Positions 1-9,180 of a DNA stretch of 64,000 nt are shown here, in pieces. This DNA comes from WTGA01 sp965214055 (GTDB lineage: Bacteria; Pseudomonadota; Gammaproteobacteria; Arenicellales; Poriferihabitantaceae). How positions within the stretch are numbered: the first letter of the stretch is position 1; the number at the start of each line of letters is the position of its first letter. The notes beneath the pieces are model-generated. The model did no database searches and had not been told where the DNA came from. It saw only the letters and a program-made list of their open reading frames with translations. The stretch is from assembly GCA_965214055.1 (NCBI GenBank), contig OZ243931.1, positions 62,001-126,000 on the forward strand, written 5' to 3'. The position numbers and the translations under genes were made by a program.

Positions 1-769
1 GCCATTTCAGGGCAGGCCCGAATTGACCCATGAAATGCCGCATGCCGCCTTCACCGCCTGCGATTCGGAAAGTCAGGAATGAACCCATGAATGCCCATCG
101 AATACCCGGTCCGTAGCAGATGGCCTGATCCAGTTCGTCTGCCGTCGCCACCCCCTCGTTCAGCAGGTGCAGCGCTTCCCGCCACAGGGCTTCCATCATC
201 CTGTCTGCCAGAAACGCCTCCACTTCCTTTCGCACGACGAGGGGATGCATGCCGACGCGACGGTAAAACGCTGCCGCCCTTTTCCGGGTTTCCTCCGTGG
301 TCCGGGTGCCCCCGACAATTTCCACCAAAGGCATCAGGTAAACCGGGTTGAAGGGATGGCCTACAATGATTCGCTGGGGATGGCGCACCCCGGCCTGCAT
401 TTCGCTTGGGAGTAGTCCGGAAGAGGAGGAAGCAACAATGACCTCTGCACCGGTATGGCTGCAAATTTCCTTCATCAGGGCCTGTTTCACATCCATTCTC
501 TCCGGCCCGCTTTCCTGGACGAAATCCGCTCCCGATACCGCGGCTTCCAGGGAGTCGACGAAACAGATTTTCCCTTTCGCTTCCGTGGGCGCCAGGGTCA
601 TCCTGCGATAAGCGCGCAGGGCATTGTTCAGGACATCGTCAAATCGGCTCTCAATCCCGTCCCCGGGATCGTACAGCGACACGTCGATCCCATTGATCAG
701 GAACCGTGCGGCCCAAGCCGAACCGATGACGCCGGCCCCAACAATGCCGACTTGTTTCACTTCGCGCAT
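1..769 (-). CDS. lcdH: L-carnitine 3-dehydrogenase, 3' end cut by window edge
   Basis: Probable NAD-dependent oxidation of L-carnitine to 3-dehydrocarnitine in the cytoplasm. The frame opens at an ATG at 769 and is still open at base 1, so about 256 codons are visible. The N-terminus has the Rossmann motif GIVGAGVIGSAW. The family motif GHPFNPVYLMPLVEIVGG follows, and near the window edge comes GGEGGM, as in the hydroxyacyl-CoA dehydrogenase/carnitine dehydrogenase family. It starts 6 bp after the BKACE stop codon, so the two are almost certainly co-transcribed. That pairing is the established arrangement for carnitine degradation through 3-dehydrocarnitine. The missing C-terminus could carry a thioesterase domain, which this window cannot show. 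A paralogue lies at 11462-12412. Confidence 0.8.
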   Translation of the reverse strand, partial: MREVKQVGIVGAGVIGSAWAARFLINGIDVSLYDPGDGIESRFDDVLNNALRAYRRMTLAPTEAKGKICFVDSLEAAVSGADFVQESGPERMDVKQALMKEICSHTGAEVIVASSSSGLLPSEMQAGVRHPQRIIVGHPFNPVYLMPLVEIVGGTRTTEETRKRAAAFYRRVGMHPLVVRKEVEAFLADRMMEALWREALHLLNEGVATADELDQAICYGPGIRWAFMGSFLTFRIAGGEGGMRHFMGQFGPALKW

Positions 770-775
770 TCGGTT

Positions 776-1687
776 TCAGCCCCGCTTGCGTAACCGGAGA
801 TTTTTCCGGACCTCCTCCGGACCCAGAATATTCACGTTCATGGCGGATAAAATGGTGACCGCCCGTTCAACCAGCTGTGCATTCGTTGCAAAAACCCCTT
901 TCTCAAGGTAGAGATTGTCCTCCAGTCCCACCCGCACATTTCCTCCGGCCAGCACGGCCATGGCGACATAGGGCAGTTCATTGCGCCCGATGGAAAATGC
1001 CGAAAATGTGGCCCCTTTCGGAAGACGGTGAACCATGGACATCAGGGTGCCGGGGTCGTCCGGGGCACCGTACGGAATTCCCATGCAAAGCTGGATCATC
1101 ACGGGATCATCAATGAGTCCTTCGCGCACCATCTCATGCACAAACACCAGGTGCCCGGTGTCGAAGACTTCCAGTTCGGGACGAACCCCCAGTTCCTGGA
1201 CCCGTTTCGCCATGGTTTTCAGCATGCCGGGGGTATTGGTCATGACGTAGTCGCTTTCGGCAAAATTCATGGTGCCGCAGTCCAGGGTGCAGATTTCCGG
1301 CAGGCATTGCTCGACATGGGCAAGGCGCTCCAGTGGACCCGCCATGTCCGTCCCCCGGGGATCCAGCGGAAGCGGATTTTCTCCCTTGCCAAATACCATG
1401 TCCCCTCCCATCCCGGCGGTGGTGTTGATGACCACATCGGTACCACTGTCCCGGATCCGGCTCACGACCTCTGCGAACAGGGCCGGGTCCCGGGATGGCT
1501 TTCCGGATTCGGGGTCCCGAACATGGACATGAACAATCGCGGCACCGGCCCTGGCGGCCTCAATGGCTGCAGACGCAATTTGCAAAGGGGTAATGGGGAT
1601 GGCCGGGTGTTTGCCCGTCGTATTGCCGGCACCCGTCACGGCACAGGTTATGAATGCGTTGAAATTCAAGGCGGACACCTCCCTCAT
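776..1687 (-). CDS. BKACE-family beta-keto acid cleavage enzyme, probable 3-dehydrocarnitine cleavage
   Basis: DUF849/BKACE protein of 303 residues. Family members transfer an acetyl unit from a beta-keto acid to acetyl-CoA. The likely substrate here is 3-dehydrocarnitine, giving acetoacetyl-CoA and betaine-related products. Visible features are ITCAVTGAGNTTGKHP at the N-terminus, the metal-binding VHVHVRDPESGK (H53, H55) and the C-terminal GGNVRVGLEDNLYL. Length is normal for the family. Substrate assignment rests on the directly following carnitine dehydrogenase and is an inference. A start about eight residues later would match the shorter N-terminus of the second BKACE at 18898-19776. Confidence 0.85.
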   Translation of the reverse strand: MREVSALNFNAFITCAVTGAGNTTGKHPAIPITPLQIASAAIEAARAGAAIVHVHVRDPESGKPSRDPALFAEVVSRIRDSGTDVVINTTAGMGGDMVFGKGENPLPLDPRGTDMAGPLERLAHVEQCLPEICTLDCGTMNFAESDYVMTNTPGMLKTMAKRVQELGVRPELEVFDTGHLVFVHEMVREGLIDDPVMIQLCMGIPYGAPDDPGTLMSMVHRLPKGATFSAFSIGRNELPYVAMAVLAGGNVRVGLEDNLYLEKGVFATNAQLVERAVTILSAMNVNILGPEEVRKNLRLRKRG

Positions 1688-1907
1688 GGTTGATGAGAAT
1701 GCGCTAACTTATCTTGGACAAGTACGGAATTGCAAGCCTTATTTGGGAAAATTTCAAGCCATCACCGGCCTGCCGAACGTTTGCTCCCGACTTGGTCCCT
1801 GTGTCGGGACCAGGTTCCACAGGGGACACTGCATTTTTTGCTTTTCCAATAAAACCCTGATCGGGCCGGTCAGGCAAAGCCGTGTTGGCCCAATGAAAAA
1901 CCGACCA
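1688..1907. other. intergenic stretch upstream of the BKACE operon
   Basis: About 220 bases between two minus-strand genes. It contains a 7-bp inverted repeat (tggtccc at 1793-1799 with gggacca at 1806-1812) but no T-tract next to it in either direction, so it is not a convincing intrinsic terminator. A promoter for the BKACE-lcdH pair should lie near 1690-1760; I could not identify a clear one. Confidence 0.3.
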
Positions 1908-2792
1908 TCAGGTCTGGCCATCCATCGTTTGTATTGCCCCATACAGTTCAGGCCGCCGATCCCGATACACTCCCCATGTCTGGCGATAATTCCGAATCCG
2001 GTCGAGATCAAACGTGTGGGTGATGACCGACTCCTCCGTCCGGCCGCATTCCACCACTTTGACCCCGGTATGGTCGGATATGAACGACGAGCCATAGAAG
2101 GTCAGTGTGGCAGACGGGTCTTCGGTGGCGGTTTCCGTTCCGATGCGGTTCGAGGCCAGCAACGGGATGATGTTTGCCGCCGCATGGCCGCACATCGTAT
2201 TTTGCCAGTGGGTCTTCGAATCAAATTTACCCTTCGCGCTGTACTGTTCGGACCCGATGGCCGTGGGGAAGGCCAGAATTTCGGCACCCTTCAATGCCAT
2301 ACACCGTGCCGCCTCTGGAAACCACTGATCCCAGCAAACCCCAACCCCTATCTTTCCATATTGCGTGTTCCACACCCGGAAACCCGTATTTCCAGGACTG
2401 AAATACTCCTTTTCCTGGTAGAGAACGGCATTGGGAATATGGGATTTCCGGTAGACCCCCAGGATGGAACCGTCTGCATCCACCATGGCGAGGGAGTTGA
2501 AAGTGACATTCCCGGCCCGTTCAAACCAGCTCACCGGCAGTACAACCTGCAGCGATTTGGCCAATGCGCGCATGTGCCTGACCACCTGGCTGTCTTCCAG
2601 TGTCGAAGCCAGTTTCAGGTGCTTGAAATGCTGTTCAATACAAAAATAGGGGGTCTCGAACAGCTCCTGGATCAGAATAAACTGCGCGCCCTTTTCTGCC
2701 GCCTGCCTGACCAGTCTTTCGGCATTGGCAATGTTTTCATCGGTTTCCCATGTGCAGGCCATTTGCGTTGCTGCGACCGTGATTTCTCTCAT
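1908..2792 (-). CDS. carbon-nitrogen hydrolase, N-carbamoylputrescine amidase-like
   Basis: Nitrilase-superfamily amidohydrolase of 294 residues, closest by motif to N-carbamoylputrescine amidase (AguB). That enzyme hydrolyses N-carbamoylputrescine to putrescine, CO2 and ammonia. The Glu-Lys-Cys triad is visible: E43 in IQELFETPYF, K116 in YRKSHIP and C153 in GVCWDQWFPE. The start is set at the ATG at 2792, which gives the typical MREITVAATQM N-terminus and has a GGGGA Shine-Dalgarno; the open frame extends 21 codons further upstream without family-like sequence. It lies downstream of, and in the same direction as, an aromatic amino acid decarboxylase. Another N-carbamoyl or beta-ureido acid substrate is possible. 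Confidence 0.8.
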   Translation of the reverse strand: MREITVAATQMACTWETDENIANAERLVRQAAEKGAQFILIQELFETPYFCIEQHFKHLKLASTLEDSQVVRHMRALAKSLQVVLPVSWFERAGNVTFNSLAMVDADGSILGVYRKSHIPNAVLYQEKEYFSPGNTGFRVWNTQYGKIGVGVCWDQWFPEAARCMALKGAEILAFPTAIGSEQYSAKGKFDSKTHWQNTMCGHAAANIIPLLASNRIGTETATEDPSATLTFYGSSFISDHTGVKVVECGRTEESVITHTFDLDRIRNYRQTWGVYRDRRPELYGAIQTMDGQT

Positions 2793-2861
2793 TTCATTCC
2801 CCGGGTTCCTGGGTTGTCGTTTCTGGCAGAGGCCGGATTGCCGTGGCGAACCCAACCCGAC

Positions 2862-4298
2862 CTACGCAGAGTGGGATGGTCTCTTCTGCCTCGCCGCTTT
2901 CTGTATCAAATGCCATAATTCTTCAATATGGGCCCGCGTGGTAGCTTGAACGCCGACCGATACCCGGACAAACCATCGGTCTTCCATTTTTGCAGGGCTG
3001 AGAAATGCCCGGCCAGAGTGGTTGATGGCTTTTGCCCAGGACAGGGTATGGGCGTCCAGATCCTCGCCGGTCAGACCGGGCGGTTCATGCCGGATGCAGA
3101 CCGTTTGCAGAGCATAGGGCACCAGCACTTTCCAGTTTTCCTCTTTTTCGACCTGTTCTCCGAACCATTTCGCATTGGCAATATCCCGGCGCAACCGGGC
3201 CCGGATCGATTCCACTCCCTCCAGTTGTAACTGGAAAAGCAATTTCAGTGCCCGGAACCGCCTTCCCAGCGGAATCCCCCAATCCCTGTACTGGGTGACG
3301 GCCCCATCCACGGTGGAACGAAGATAACTGGGATTGGTGGACATGACACGGATGAGGTGCTCGGGATTCCGGACATAAAACAATGAGCAGTCCAGAACGG
3401 CTCCCATCCATTTGTGTGCATTCCATGACAGCGAATCCACCTTTTCCACTCCCGACCACAGATACCGGCATTCCGGCAGCAACATCGCGGTACCGGCCAA
3501 CGCAGCATCCACATGCACCCACATCCCGTATTCTTTCGCGATGTCGGCAATCGAGCCCACCGGGTCAATGGCCGTCACCCCGGTGGTGCCGACGGTCGCC
3601 ACGATCACACAGGGCTGGCAGCCCGAAGACCGGTCATTGCGCACCTGGTCCGACAGGGCTTCCGGTATCATGGCCCGGGTCACGGGATCGACCGGGACCG
3701 TTCGGATGTTGATCTCGCCGAATCCCGCCAGCAACGCAGACTTTTTGACCGAAGAGTGCGACTCCCCGGTCAGATACACCATCAGCGGTTTATCATGTCC
3801 CTGCAGGCCCTCGCGGTTCTGACAATAGTCGGTCGACCGTTCCCGTGCGAGCAGCAATGCCGTCAGACAGGCCGTCGAAGCCGTATCATGAATGGTACCT
3901 TCCCACTGCCCGGACAATCCGACCAGTTGTCGCATCCAGTCACACATCACTTCCTCGACCTCGGTCAACGCCGGACAGCTCTCCCAGGAAATCCCCAGGG
4001 TACCCAAACCGGAACTGGCTACATCCCCCAGAACCGCCTCCAGTGAAGCATTGGACGGGAACCAGCCAAAGTGCATGGGATGCTGGACCTGGGTAATTCC
4101 CGGTATGACATCATCCGTCAGGGACTTCAACAGTGCATCGAACTCAACGGTGGAATCGGGCGGGGTCTCCGGAAACCGGTTCCGGACCTCTCCGGGTGCT
4201 ACCTGCGCCCGGACAGGACGGCTTTCAATACTGTTCCGGTATTCAGTGATCCAGTCGATCAACTGATATCCGGCCGTTCTGAATTCTTCTGGGGTCAT
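2862..4298 (-). CDS. PLP-dependent aromatic-L-amino-acid decarboxylase family protein
   Basis: Group II PLP decarboxylase of 478 residues, the usual length for tryptophan/tyrosine/DOPA decarboxylases. The PLP lysine is K296 in NAHKWMG. H181 in GESHSS is positioned to stack on the PLP ring, and D264 in WVHVDAA to bind the pyridine nitrogen. The N-terminal MTPEEFRTAGYQLIDWI and QHPMHFGWFPSNAS are typical of the family. It probably converts an aromatic amino acid to its amine; the exact substrate cannot be read from motifs. The downstream carbon-nitrogen hydrolase begins about 70 bp after its stop, suggesting an amine-metabolism transcription unit. Confidence 0.85.
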   Translation of the reverse strand: MTPEEFRTAGYQLIDWITEYRNSIESRPVRAQVAPGEVRNRFPETPPDSTVEFDALLKSLTDDVIPGITQVQHPMHFGWFPSNASLEAVLGDVASSGLGTLGISWESCPALTEVEEVMCDWMRQLVGLSGQWEGTIHDTASTACLTALLLARERSTDYCQNREGLQGHDKPLMVYLTGESHSSVKKSALLAGFGEINIRTVPVDPVTRAMIPEALSDQVRNDRSSGCQPCVIVATVGTTGVTAIDPVGSIADIAKEYGMWVHVDAALAGTAMLLPECRYLWSGVEKVDSLSWNAHKWMGAVLDCSLFYVRNPEHLIRVMSTNPSYLRSTVDGAVTQYRDWGIPLGRRFRALKLLFQLQLEGVESIRARLRRDIANAKWFGEQVEKEENWKVLVPYALQTVCIRHEPPGLTGEDLDAHTLSWAKAINHSGRAFLSPAKMEDRWFVRVSVGVQATTRAHIEELWHLIQKAARQKRPSHSA

Positions 4299-4457
4299 GA
4301 TCGTCTTCTTTGACTGTTGGCCGTCCCCTTTCCCACTCCATCAGGGTTCATGGCGTCCGGCATGGATTGAAGCCAGGGCATGGGAAGATCCGGGGATTTT
4401 GCCATCGACTCATCGGGATATACGGGCTGATACGGACTGGCCGGAAAGAACCGGCCA

Positions 4458-5486
4458 TCAGCTCTTGCTATTCATCGCCTTCAACATCATGGACTGGTTG
4501 ATTTCGCCAACCAGTTGACCCTCGCTGTCGACTACGGCAAGGGGAACTTCCGAATCTGATGCCAGGTCAATGAGCGTATCCAGTTTGGCGCTTTCCTTCA
4601 CCACCGGATTGTCGTTCAGATTCACGGAAGAAACCGCTTTCATGACCTTGCCGACACTGAGAACCTTGTACCTCGGGACATCTTCCGTAAACTCCCTGAC
4701 ATACTCATCCGCCGGGGAGGCCACCAGTTCCTCCGGGGTGCCGATCTGGGAAGTTTCGCCGTCTTTCATGATGGCAATGTGATCCCCCATCTTGATGGCC
4801 TCGAGAAAATCATGGGTAATGAATACCATGGTTTTCTGTACCCGCTCCTGCAGGCTCAGCAATTCATCCTGCATCTCACGGCGAATCAACGGGTCCAGCG
4901 CACTGAACGGTTCATCAAAGATCAGGATTTCCGGGTCCACCGCCATCGCCCGGGCAAGACCCACCCGCTGCTGCATGCCTCCGGACAATTCCCGGGGATA
5001 GTGATTCTCCCACCCCCCAAGACCCACCATTTCCAGCACTTCCATGGCTTTTTCAGTCCGTTCCGGTTTCCCGGCTCCCCGGATCTCCAGCCCGAATGCG
5101 ATGTTGTCCACAATCTTTCGATGGGGAAACAGGCCGAAATGCTGGAACACCATGCTCATCTTGTTGCGGCGCAGTTCAATGAGGTCGCTTTCCTTCATCT
5201 TGACGACATCTTCCCCGTCAATCAGCACTTCCCCTGCGGTGGGCTCAATCAGCCGGTGCAGGCAGCGCACCAGCGTCGACTTTCCACTGCCGGAGAGCCC
5301 CATGACCACAAAGGTCTCTCCCTGTTCGACCTTGAAGGACATGTCCCGGACCCCCACGACATGCCCGGTCTGTTCCTGTATCTGCGCCCTGGTCAGGGAA
5401 TGATCCAGATCCTTCAGTGTGACCGCCGGATGGGGACCAAAAATCTTCCAGACATGATTGCACACGATTTTTGTCGAGGCGTTCAT
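4458..5486 (-). CDS. proV: betaine/proline-type ABC transporter ATP-binding protein
   Basis: ATPase of a ProU/OpuA-type quaternary amine importer, 342 residues. Walker A is GLSGSGKSTLVR (about residues 63-72), the signature is LSGGMQQRVGLARA, and Walker B is ILIFDEPFSALD. After the nucleotide-binding domain comes a CBS-like segment ending in VVDSEGQLVGEINQSMML; such domains sense ionic strength in OpuA-type transporters. It is the last gene of a minus-strand operon of permease, binding protein and ATPase, and lies about 170 bp after the binding-protein gene. Given the carnitine enzymes on both sides, the substrate may be carnitine or glycine betaine; that is inference. Confidence 0.9.
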   Translation of the reverse strand: MNASTKIVCNHVWKIFGPHPAVTLKDLDHSLTRAQIQEQTGHVVGVRDMSFKVEQGETFVVMGLSGSGKSTLVRCLHRLIEPTAGEVLIDGEDVVKMKESDLIELRRNKMSMVFQHFGLFPHRKIVDNIAFGLEIRGAGKPERTEKAMEVLEMVGLGGWENHYPRELSGGMQQRVGLARAMAVDPEILIFDEPFSALDPLIRREMQDELLSLQERVQKTMVFITHDFLEAIKMGDHIAIMKDGETSQIGTPEELVASPADEYVREFTEDVPRYKVLSVGKVMKAVSSVNLNDNPVVKESAKLDTLIDLASDSEVPLAVVDSEGQLVGEINQSMMLKAMNSKS

Positions 5487-5657
5487 ATCTGGAGAATTCC
5501 GTCCGGAATTTTTTCAATAACAAGAACCATGCAGTGATGCCGGTTGCACCGGGAAATGACCCGGTGACCGGAACCGCCGTCACCGGGCTGGAGTCAGCCC
5601 GGGAAACTCCGGATAAACCGGAGTTTCAAGTTGAGCCGCGAAAATCCCGGCTGAATA

Positions 5658-6590
5658 TTATTGCAACCAGGGCCGCCAGGTCTCTTCGTTGGCAGCCAGC
5701 CATTCGGCCACCACCTCGTCGATATCCCGGCCGTCTTCATCGATGGCCAGGATCATCTTGGCCTGTTCACTGTTGGTAAGATTCATGTTGCCGAGCAATG
5801 ACGCGGCATCCGGGTTTTCCTTTGCAAAATCGGGATTTCCATAATTCCAGGTGACATCCTCCGCCCATCCGGTAGCCGGCCACTTCTCCAGGTCATGAGC
5901 TGGCAATTTGATGGGGACCAGATCCAGCGCGGCATGAATCCAGTGAGGTTCCCAGGCATACAGTAAAAACGGTTCCTTGCGGGCATACGCTCCCCGGGCT
6001 TCTGCCCAGGACGCGGCTTCCGTACCGAGTTCAACCGCCACGAAATCAACGCCCAGCAGGTCCAGCCGCTTTTGGTCATCGCATTCCCATGCCGGGGTGG
6101 GACAGGCAATCAACCGCCCTTTTCCATCCGTTTCCAAGGTCGCGAAATGCTCTTTGTACTTGTTCAACTGCTCATGGGATTCCAGGTCCGGAGCGACTTC
6201 ATCAATGAAATACCGGGGGACATAATAGGTTGAGTTGCCGATAACACCCACATTGCCCAGTTTGACGACGGATCCATCGCCACCGTATTCCTTCATCATG
6301 ATTTCCTTGGAGCTGTTGTACGAAGGCCAGCCTTCACACGCATAGTCCATGTCTCCGGCGGCGATGGCTTCCCATACATTCGCGCCGGCAGGCATGCTCA
6401 CCGTCTTGACCTCATAGTCCAGTTCATTTTCCAGAATGAGCTGGGCGACCTTGCAGGTCACGGCGCCCCCCGTCCAGTCGGGGATTGGGGAAGTCAGCTG
6501 ACCACCCGCATTGGCAGTCACAGCACTTCCCAGGAATACCGCGGCGGAAATACTGCCAACAAAAGATTTAAAAAGGATTTTCAGGTCCAT
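5658..6590 (-). CDS. proX: betaine/carnitine ABC transporter substrate-binding protein
   Basis: Periplasmic binding protein of the ProX/OpuAC type, 310 residues. The N-terminus is a Sec signal peptide: MDLKILFKSF, a hydrophobic stretch and an AxA-type cleavage site near VTANAGG. The mature protein carries aromatic segments (DYACEGWPSYN, YAWEPHWIHAALDL) of the kind that form the aromatic cage for trimethylammonium groups. The ATG at 6590 is preceded by GGAGG with five bases of spacing; an in-frame TTG four codons upstream is less likely. It sits between the fused permease and the ATPase gene. Confidence 0.9.
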   Translation of the reverse strand: MDLKILFKSFVGSISAAVFLGSAVTANAGGQLTSPIPDWTGGAVTCKVAQLILENELDYEVKTVSMPAGANVWEAIAAGDMDYACEGWPSYNSSKEIMMKEYGGDGSVVKLGNVGVIGNSTYYVPRYFIDEVAPDLESHEQLNKYKEHFATLETDGKGRLIACPTPAWECDDQKRLDLLGVDFVAVELGTEAASWAEARGAYARKEPFLLYAWEPHWIHAALDLVPIKLPAHDLEKWPATGWAEDVTWNYGNPDFAKENPDAASLLGNMNLTNSEQAKMILAIDEDGRDIDEVVAEWLAANEETWRPWLQ

Positions 6591-6718
6591 GGAGGCCTCC
6601 AAGTAGAATTCAGATTTTTACAATGTGGAAATTTCAAATATATAGCAAGACAATGGTGCAGACAAGAAGCAAAAACCCTGCCGGTCAGCGCAAAGCTGTA
6701 CTGTCCTGCTTTCCCTGA

Positions 6719-8839
6719 TTACATCCCCAGTGCCTTGCGCTGGGTCTGGGTCCATGCCTGGCTTAACCGGTCCAGAATAATGGCCAGCAGGACAATCCCG
6801 GTGCCGGCTGCCAGACCATAGCCGGTATTGGATGTATTCAATGCATTGAATACATCCCGGCCGAGCCCCCCGCCCCCGATCAGGGGGGTGACGACCTGCA
6901 TCGCCAGTGCCATCATCACCGCCTGGTTCAGGCCCAGCATGATACTGGGCAACGCCATGGGCAACCGGACCTTTCTCAGGGTTTGCAACGTGGTCCCCCC
7001 AAAGGAAGAGGACACTTCCGTGTAGGTAACGGGAATCTGTGAAATACCCAGGGTGGTCAACCGTATGACCGGGGGCATGGCGTACACAACGGTGGCAATG
7101 ACTGCCGAGACAATGTTTCCGCCAAAAAACATCAAAACCGGGATCAGGTAAACGAAGCTCGGCATGGTCTGCATGGCATCCAGCACCGGACGCAGCACCA
7201 TGTCAAATCGCCGACTGGTGGCCGCGGCAATCCCCAGGGGCAATCCAAACAGGAAACAGATCATGACGGAAACCAGTACCGACGAGAGCGTCAGCATGGC
7301 TTCAGCCCACAGATCCACTGCACCGATAAATATCAACAGGGCAATGCAGACCATCCCGAAATTCCTGCCAACGGATACCCAGCTGACGACCCCCAGCACG
7401 ATGACGATGACATACCATGGCAGATGAGTCAGGTAGGTATCCAGGGGATGGAGCATATACAGGTAGATCACCGACCGCATGCCCTTGGTGAAGGCCGTAA
7501 AGGTCGGATTGACTGTCAACCACATCACGGCTTCGTCGATCGGCTCGCGGATTCCAATCGTCATGGATTCGGGATAGGCCCCAATCCCGGGTCCAAGACC
7601 GTCGTACAGCAATATCGCGGCGAGGAACAGGAGACTGCCGAACAGGAACGATTGACTGGTAATGAAATCATGTGCCTGCCGGCCTCGGGACTGTCCGAAC
7701 CACCCTGCAACCATCCGGGCGGTGATGGCCAGACCGCTCACCAGAAGACCGAACAGGCTGGCGACGGCATTCCAGAAGATACCAATGACTTTTTCAACCG
7801 CCACAGCCCAGGGTCGCACATCCCACGACTGCGGCAGAAGATGAAATGGAATACTGTTCACAGGAAGGGATTTCTCTTTCGGCCTGCCCATTGCCAGGCT
7901 GAGCCGGTCAAAAAGAATCGCCATGAAGACGATGCATAGACCGCCTTCAAGGGACCAGCCCACCTTGAGCTTGGAAATCGCCTTCCAGACCTCCGCACCC
8001 AATCCTTCCGCACCGATGAATGTAGCCAGCACAACCAGCCCCAGGGCCATCATGATGGTCTGGTTGATGCCCAGCAGGATACTTGGCAGGGACATGGGAA
8101 TCTGCACCTTGAAAAGCACCTGGTACCGGGTAGCACCAAAGGAACTGGCCGCTTCAATGGTTTCGTGGGAAATCTGCCTGATTCCAAGATTGGTTAACCT
8201 GACGACGGGTGGCAGGGCATAGATCATGGTCGCCATGATCGCAGGCGGGCCCCCGATCCCGAAAAAGAAAACCGCAGGCAACAGGTAGACAAAAGCCGGC
8301 ATGGTCTGCATGGTATCGAGGACCGGCCTGAGGATCGCTTCAAAACGGTCGCTTTGTGAGCACAGGATCCCCAGCATGACACCAAGGATGACCGACAGGA
8401 CCACCGACATGCCCATGAGTGCCAGGGTCTGCATACTGGCTTCCCACATGCCCACCGCCCCCCAGAACATCCCTCCAACCAGTGCCAGGATCGCCAGTGG
8501 AAGACCGCCATAAGCCAGGGCAGGCAACACCAGCAACATCAGAATAAACACCCATGGGGACTCCGTGAGAAAATCCTCCACGACATACAGGGCCTCTTCG
8601 ATGCCTCCGGCGATCAGGCGTGTAAACCAGCGGAAATTCTTCTTCATCCAGTCTTCCGCATCATTGACCCACTCTTCAAATTCAAACGGCTCAGAGATGG
8701 ATTCCGGAAATGCGGACACCTCATCCACACTGCTGACAACGGCCAGGGACGCTATAAACCCGGCCAGACACAATGCGACGAAAGCCAGTTTGAGGTTTCG
8801 CGGCAAAGACACCCATATCCTTTCCGCAGACGTTGTCAT
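6719..8839 (-). CDS. proW: betaine ABC transporter permease, two ProW units fused in tandem
   Basis: A 706-residue membrane protein holding two complete ProW-like permease units. The first core (about residues 90-315) has the coupling-helix region VLFKVQIPMSLPSILLGIN. The second (about 470-690) has LRKVRLPMALPSIMLGLN. Both contain the diagnostic DTMQTMPAFVYLLP / DAMQTMPSFVYLIP segment. A linker with extra hydrophobic spans joins them, and the soluble N-terminal part includes EFEEWVNDAEDWMKKNFRW. Canonical ProW is a homodimer of about 350 residues, so this chain would supply both halves. It is the first gene of the operon, with a promoter candidate directly upstream. Confidence 0.9.
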   Translation of the reverse strand: MTTSAERIWVSLPRNLKLAFVALCLAGFIASLAVVSSVDEVSAFPESISEPFEFEEWVNDAEDWMKKNFRWFTRLIAGGIEEALYVVEDFLTESPWVFILMLLVLPALAYGGLPLAILALVGGMFWGAVGMWEASMQTLALMGMSVVLSVILGVMLGILCSQSDRFEAILRPVLDTMQTMPAFVYLLPAVFFFGIGGPPAIMATMIYALPPVVRLTNLGIRQISHETIEAASSFGATRYQVLFKVQIPMSLPSILLGINQTIMMALGLVVLATFIGAEGLGAEVWKAISKLKVGWSLEGGLCIVFMAILFDRLSLAMGRPKEKSLPVNSIPFHLLPQSWDVRPWAVAVEKVIGIFWNAVASLFGLLVSGLAITARMVAGWFGQSRGRQAHDFITSQSFLFGSLLFLAAILLYDGLGPGIGAYPESMTIGIREPIDEAVMWLTVNPTFTAFTKGMRSVIYLYMLHPLDTYLTHLPWYVIVIVLGVVSWVSVGRNFGMVCIALLIFIGAVDLWAEAMLTLSSVLVSVMICFLFGLPLGIAAATSRRFDMVLRPVLDAMQTMPSFVYLIPVLMFFGGNIVSAVIATVVYAMPPVIRLTTLGISQIPVTYTEVSSSFGGTTLQTLRKVRLPMALPSIMLGLNQAVMMALAMQVVTPLIGGGGLGRDVFNALNTSNTGYGLAAGTGIVLLAIILDRLSQAWTQTQRKALGM

Positions 8840-8874
8840 TCCAGGTCCAATCTCCAGTCAATGTATGGATGTAC

Positions 8875-8903
8875 TATATACTGATTCCCCGCCGCTTTCG
8901 CAA
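8875..8903 (-). promoter_or_regulatory. sigma70-type promoter candidate for the proW-proX-proV operon
   Basis: On the minus strand, TTGCGA (8903-8898) is followed after exactly 17 bases by TATATA (8880-8875). Transcription would start near 8868, about 30 bases before the proW start codon at 8839. The -35 box matches the consensus at four of six positions. Confidence 0.45.
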
Positions 8904-9180
8904 GACGCCGCATTCTTCCGGCATTCCACTGCAGTGGTTGCAACTCATCCGTCCTGTTTCCGGTCAGCCCAATGGCCGGGTCTCCACTTCAGCGATTGGG
9001 AACCGTGCCCGATTCGCCCTGCCCGGTCCGGTGACCCCCAACCATGGAAGTTGGATTTCTCCTGTCAGGCTGGCGGTGAATTGACGACACACCGCTGCCG
9101 GCAGCCTATTGCGGGCATTCATCGTTGATAAGGATATCTTCCGTATGCGGAGCCGGAAAATCCGCCTGGTCCAGCAGGTT
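8904..9180. other. non-coding stretch between acyl-CoA dehydrogenase and proW
   Basis: Together with the promoter candidate this makes a gap of about 340 bases between two minus-strand genes. I see no conserved-looking reading frame, no intrinsic terminator and no repeat. Confidence 0.3.

Noticed and set aside
51..464. 137-codon minus-strand reading frame with Pro/Arg-rich sequence
   Set aside because: It lies in the wrong frame inside the carnitine dehydrogenase gene that runs off the left edge, and its composition is typical of a GC-rich shadow frame.
1793..1812. Hairpin tggtccc/gggacca as terminator of the carbon-nitrogen hydrolase gene
   Set aside because: No T-run follows on the minus strand; the T-rich stretch nearby is on the wrong side.
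1563..2918. 451-codon plus-strand frame opposite the carbon-nitrogen hydrolase
   Set aside because: Long but antisense to a gene with an intact Glu-Lys-Cys triad. The translation shows no domain and is rich in residues typical of antisense frames.
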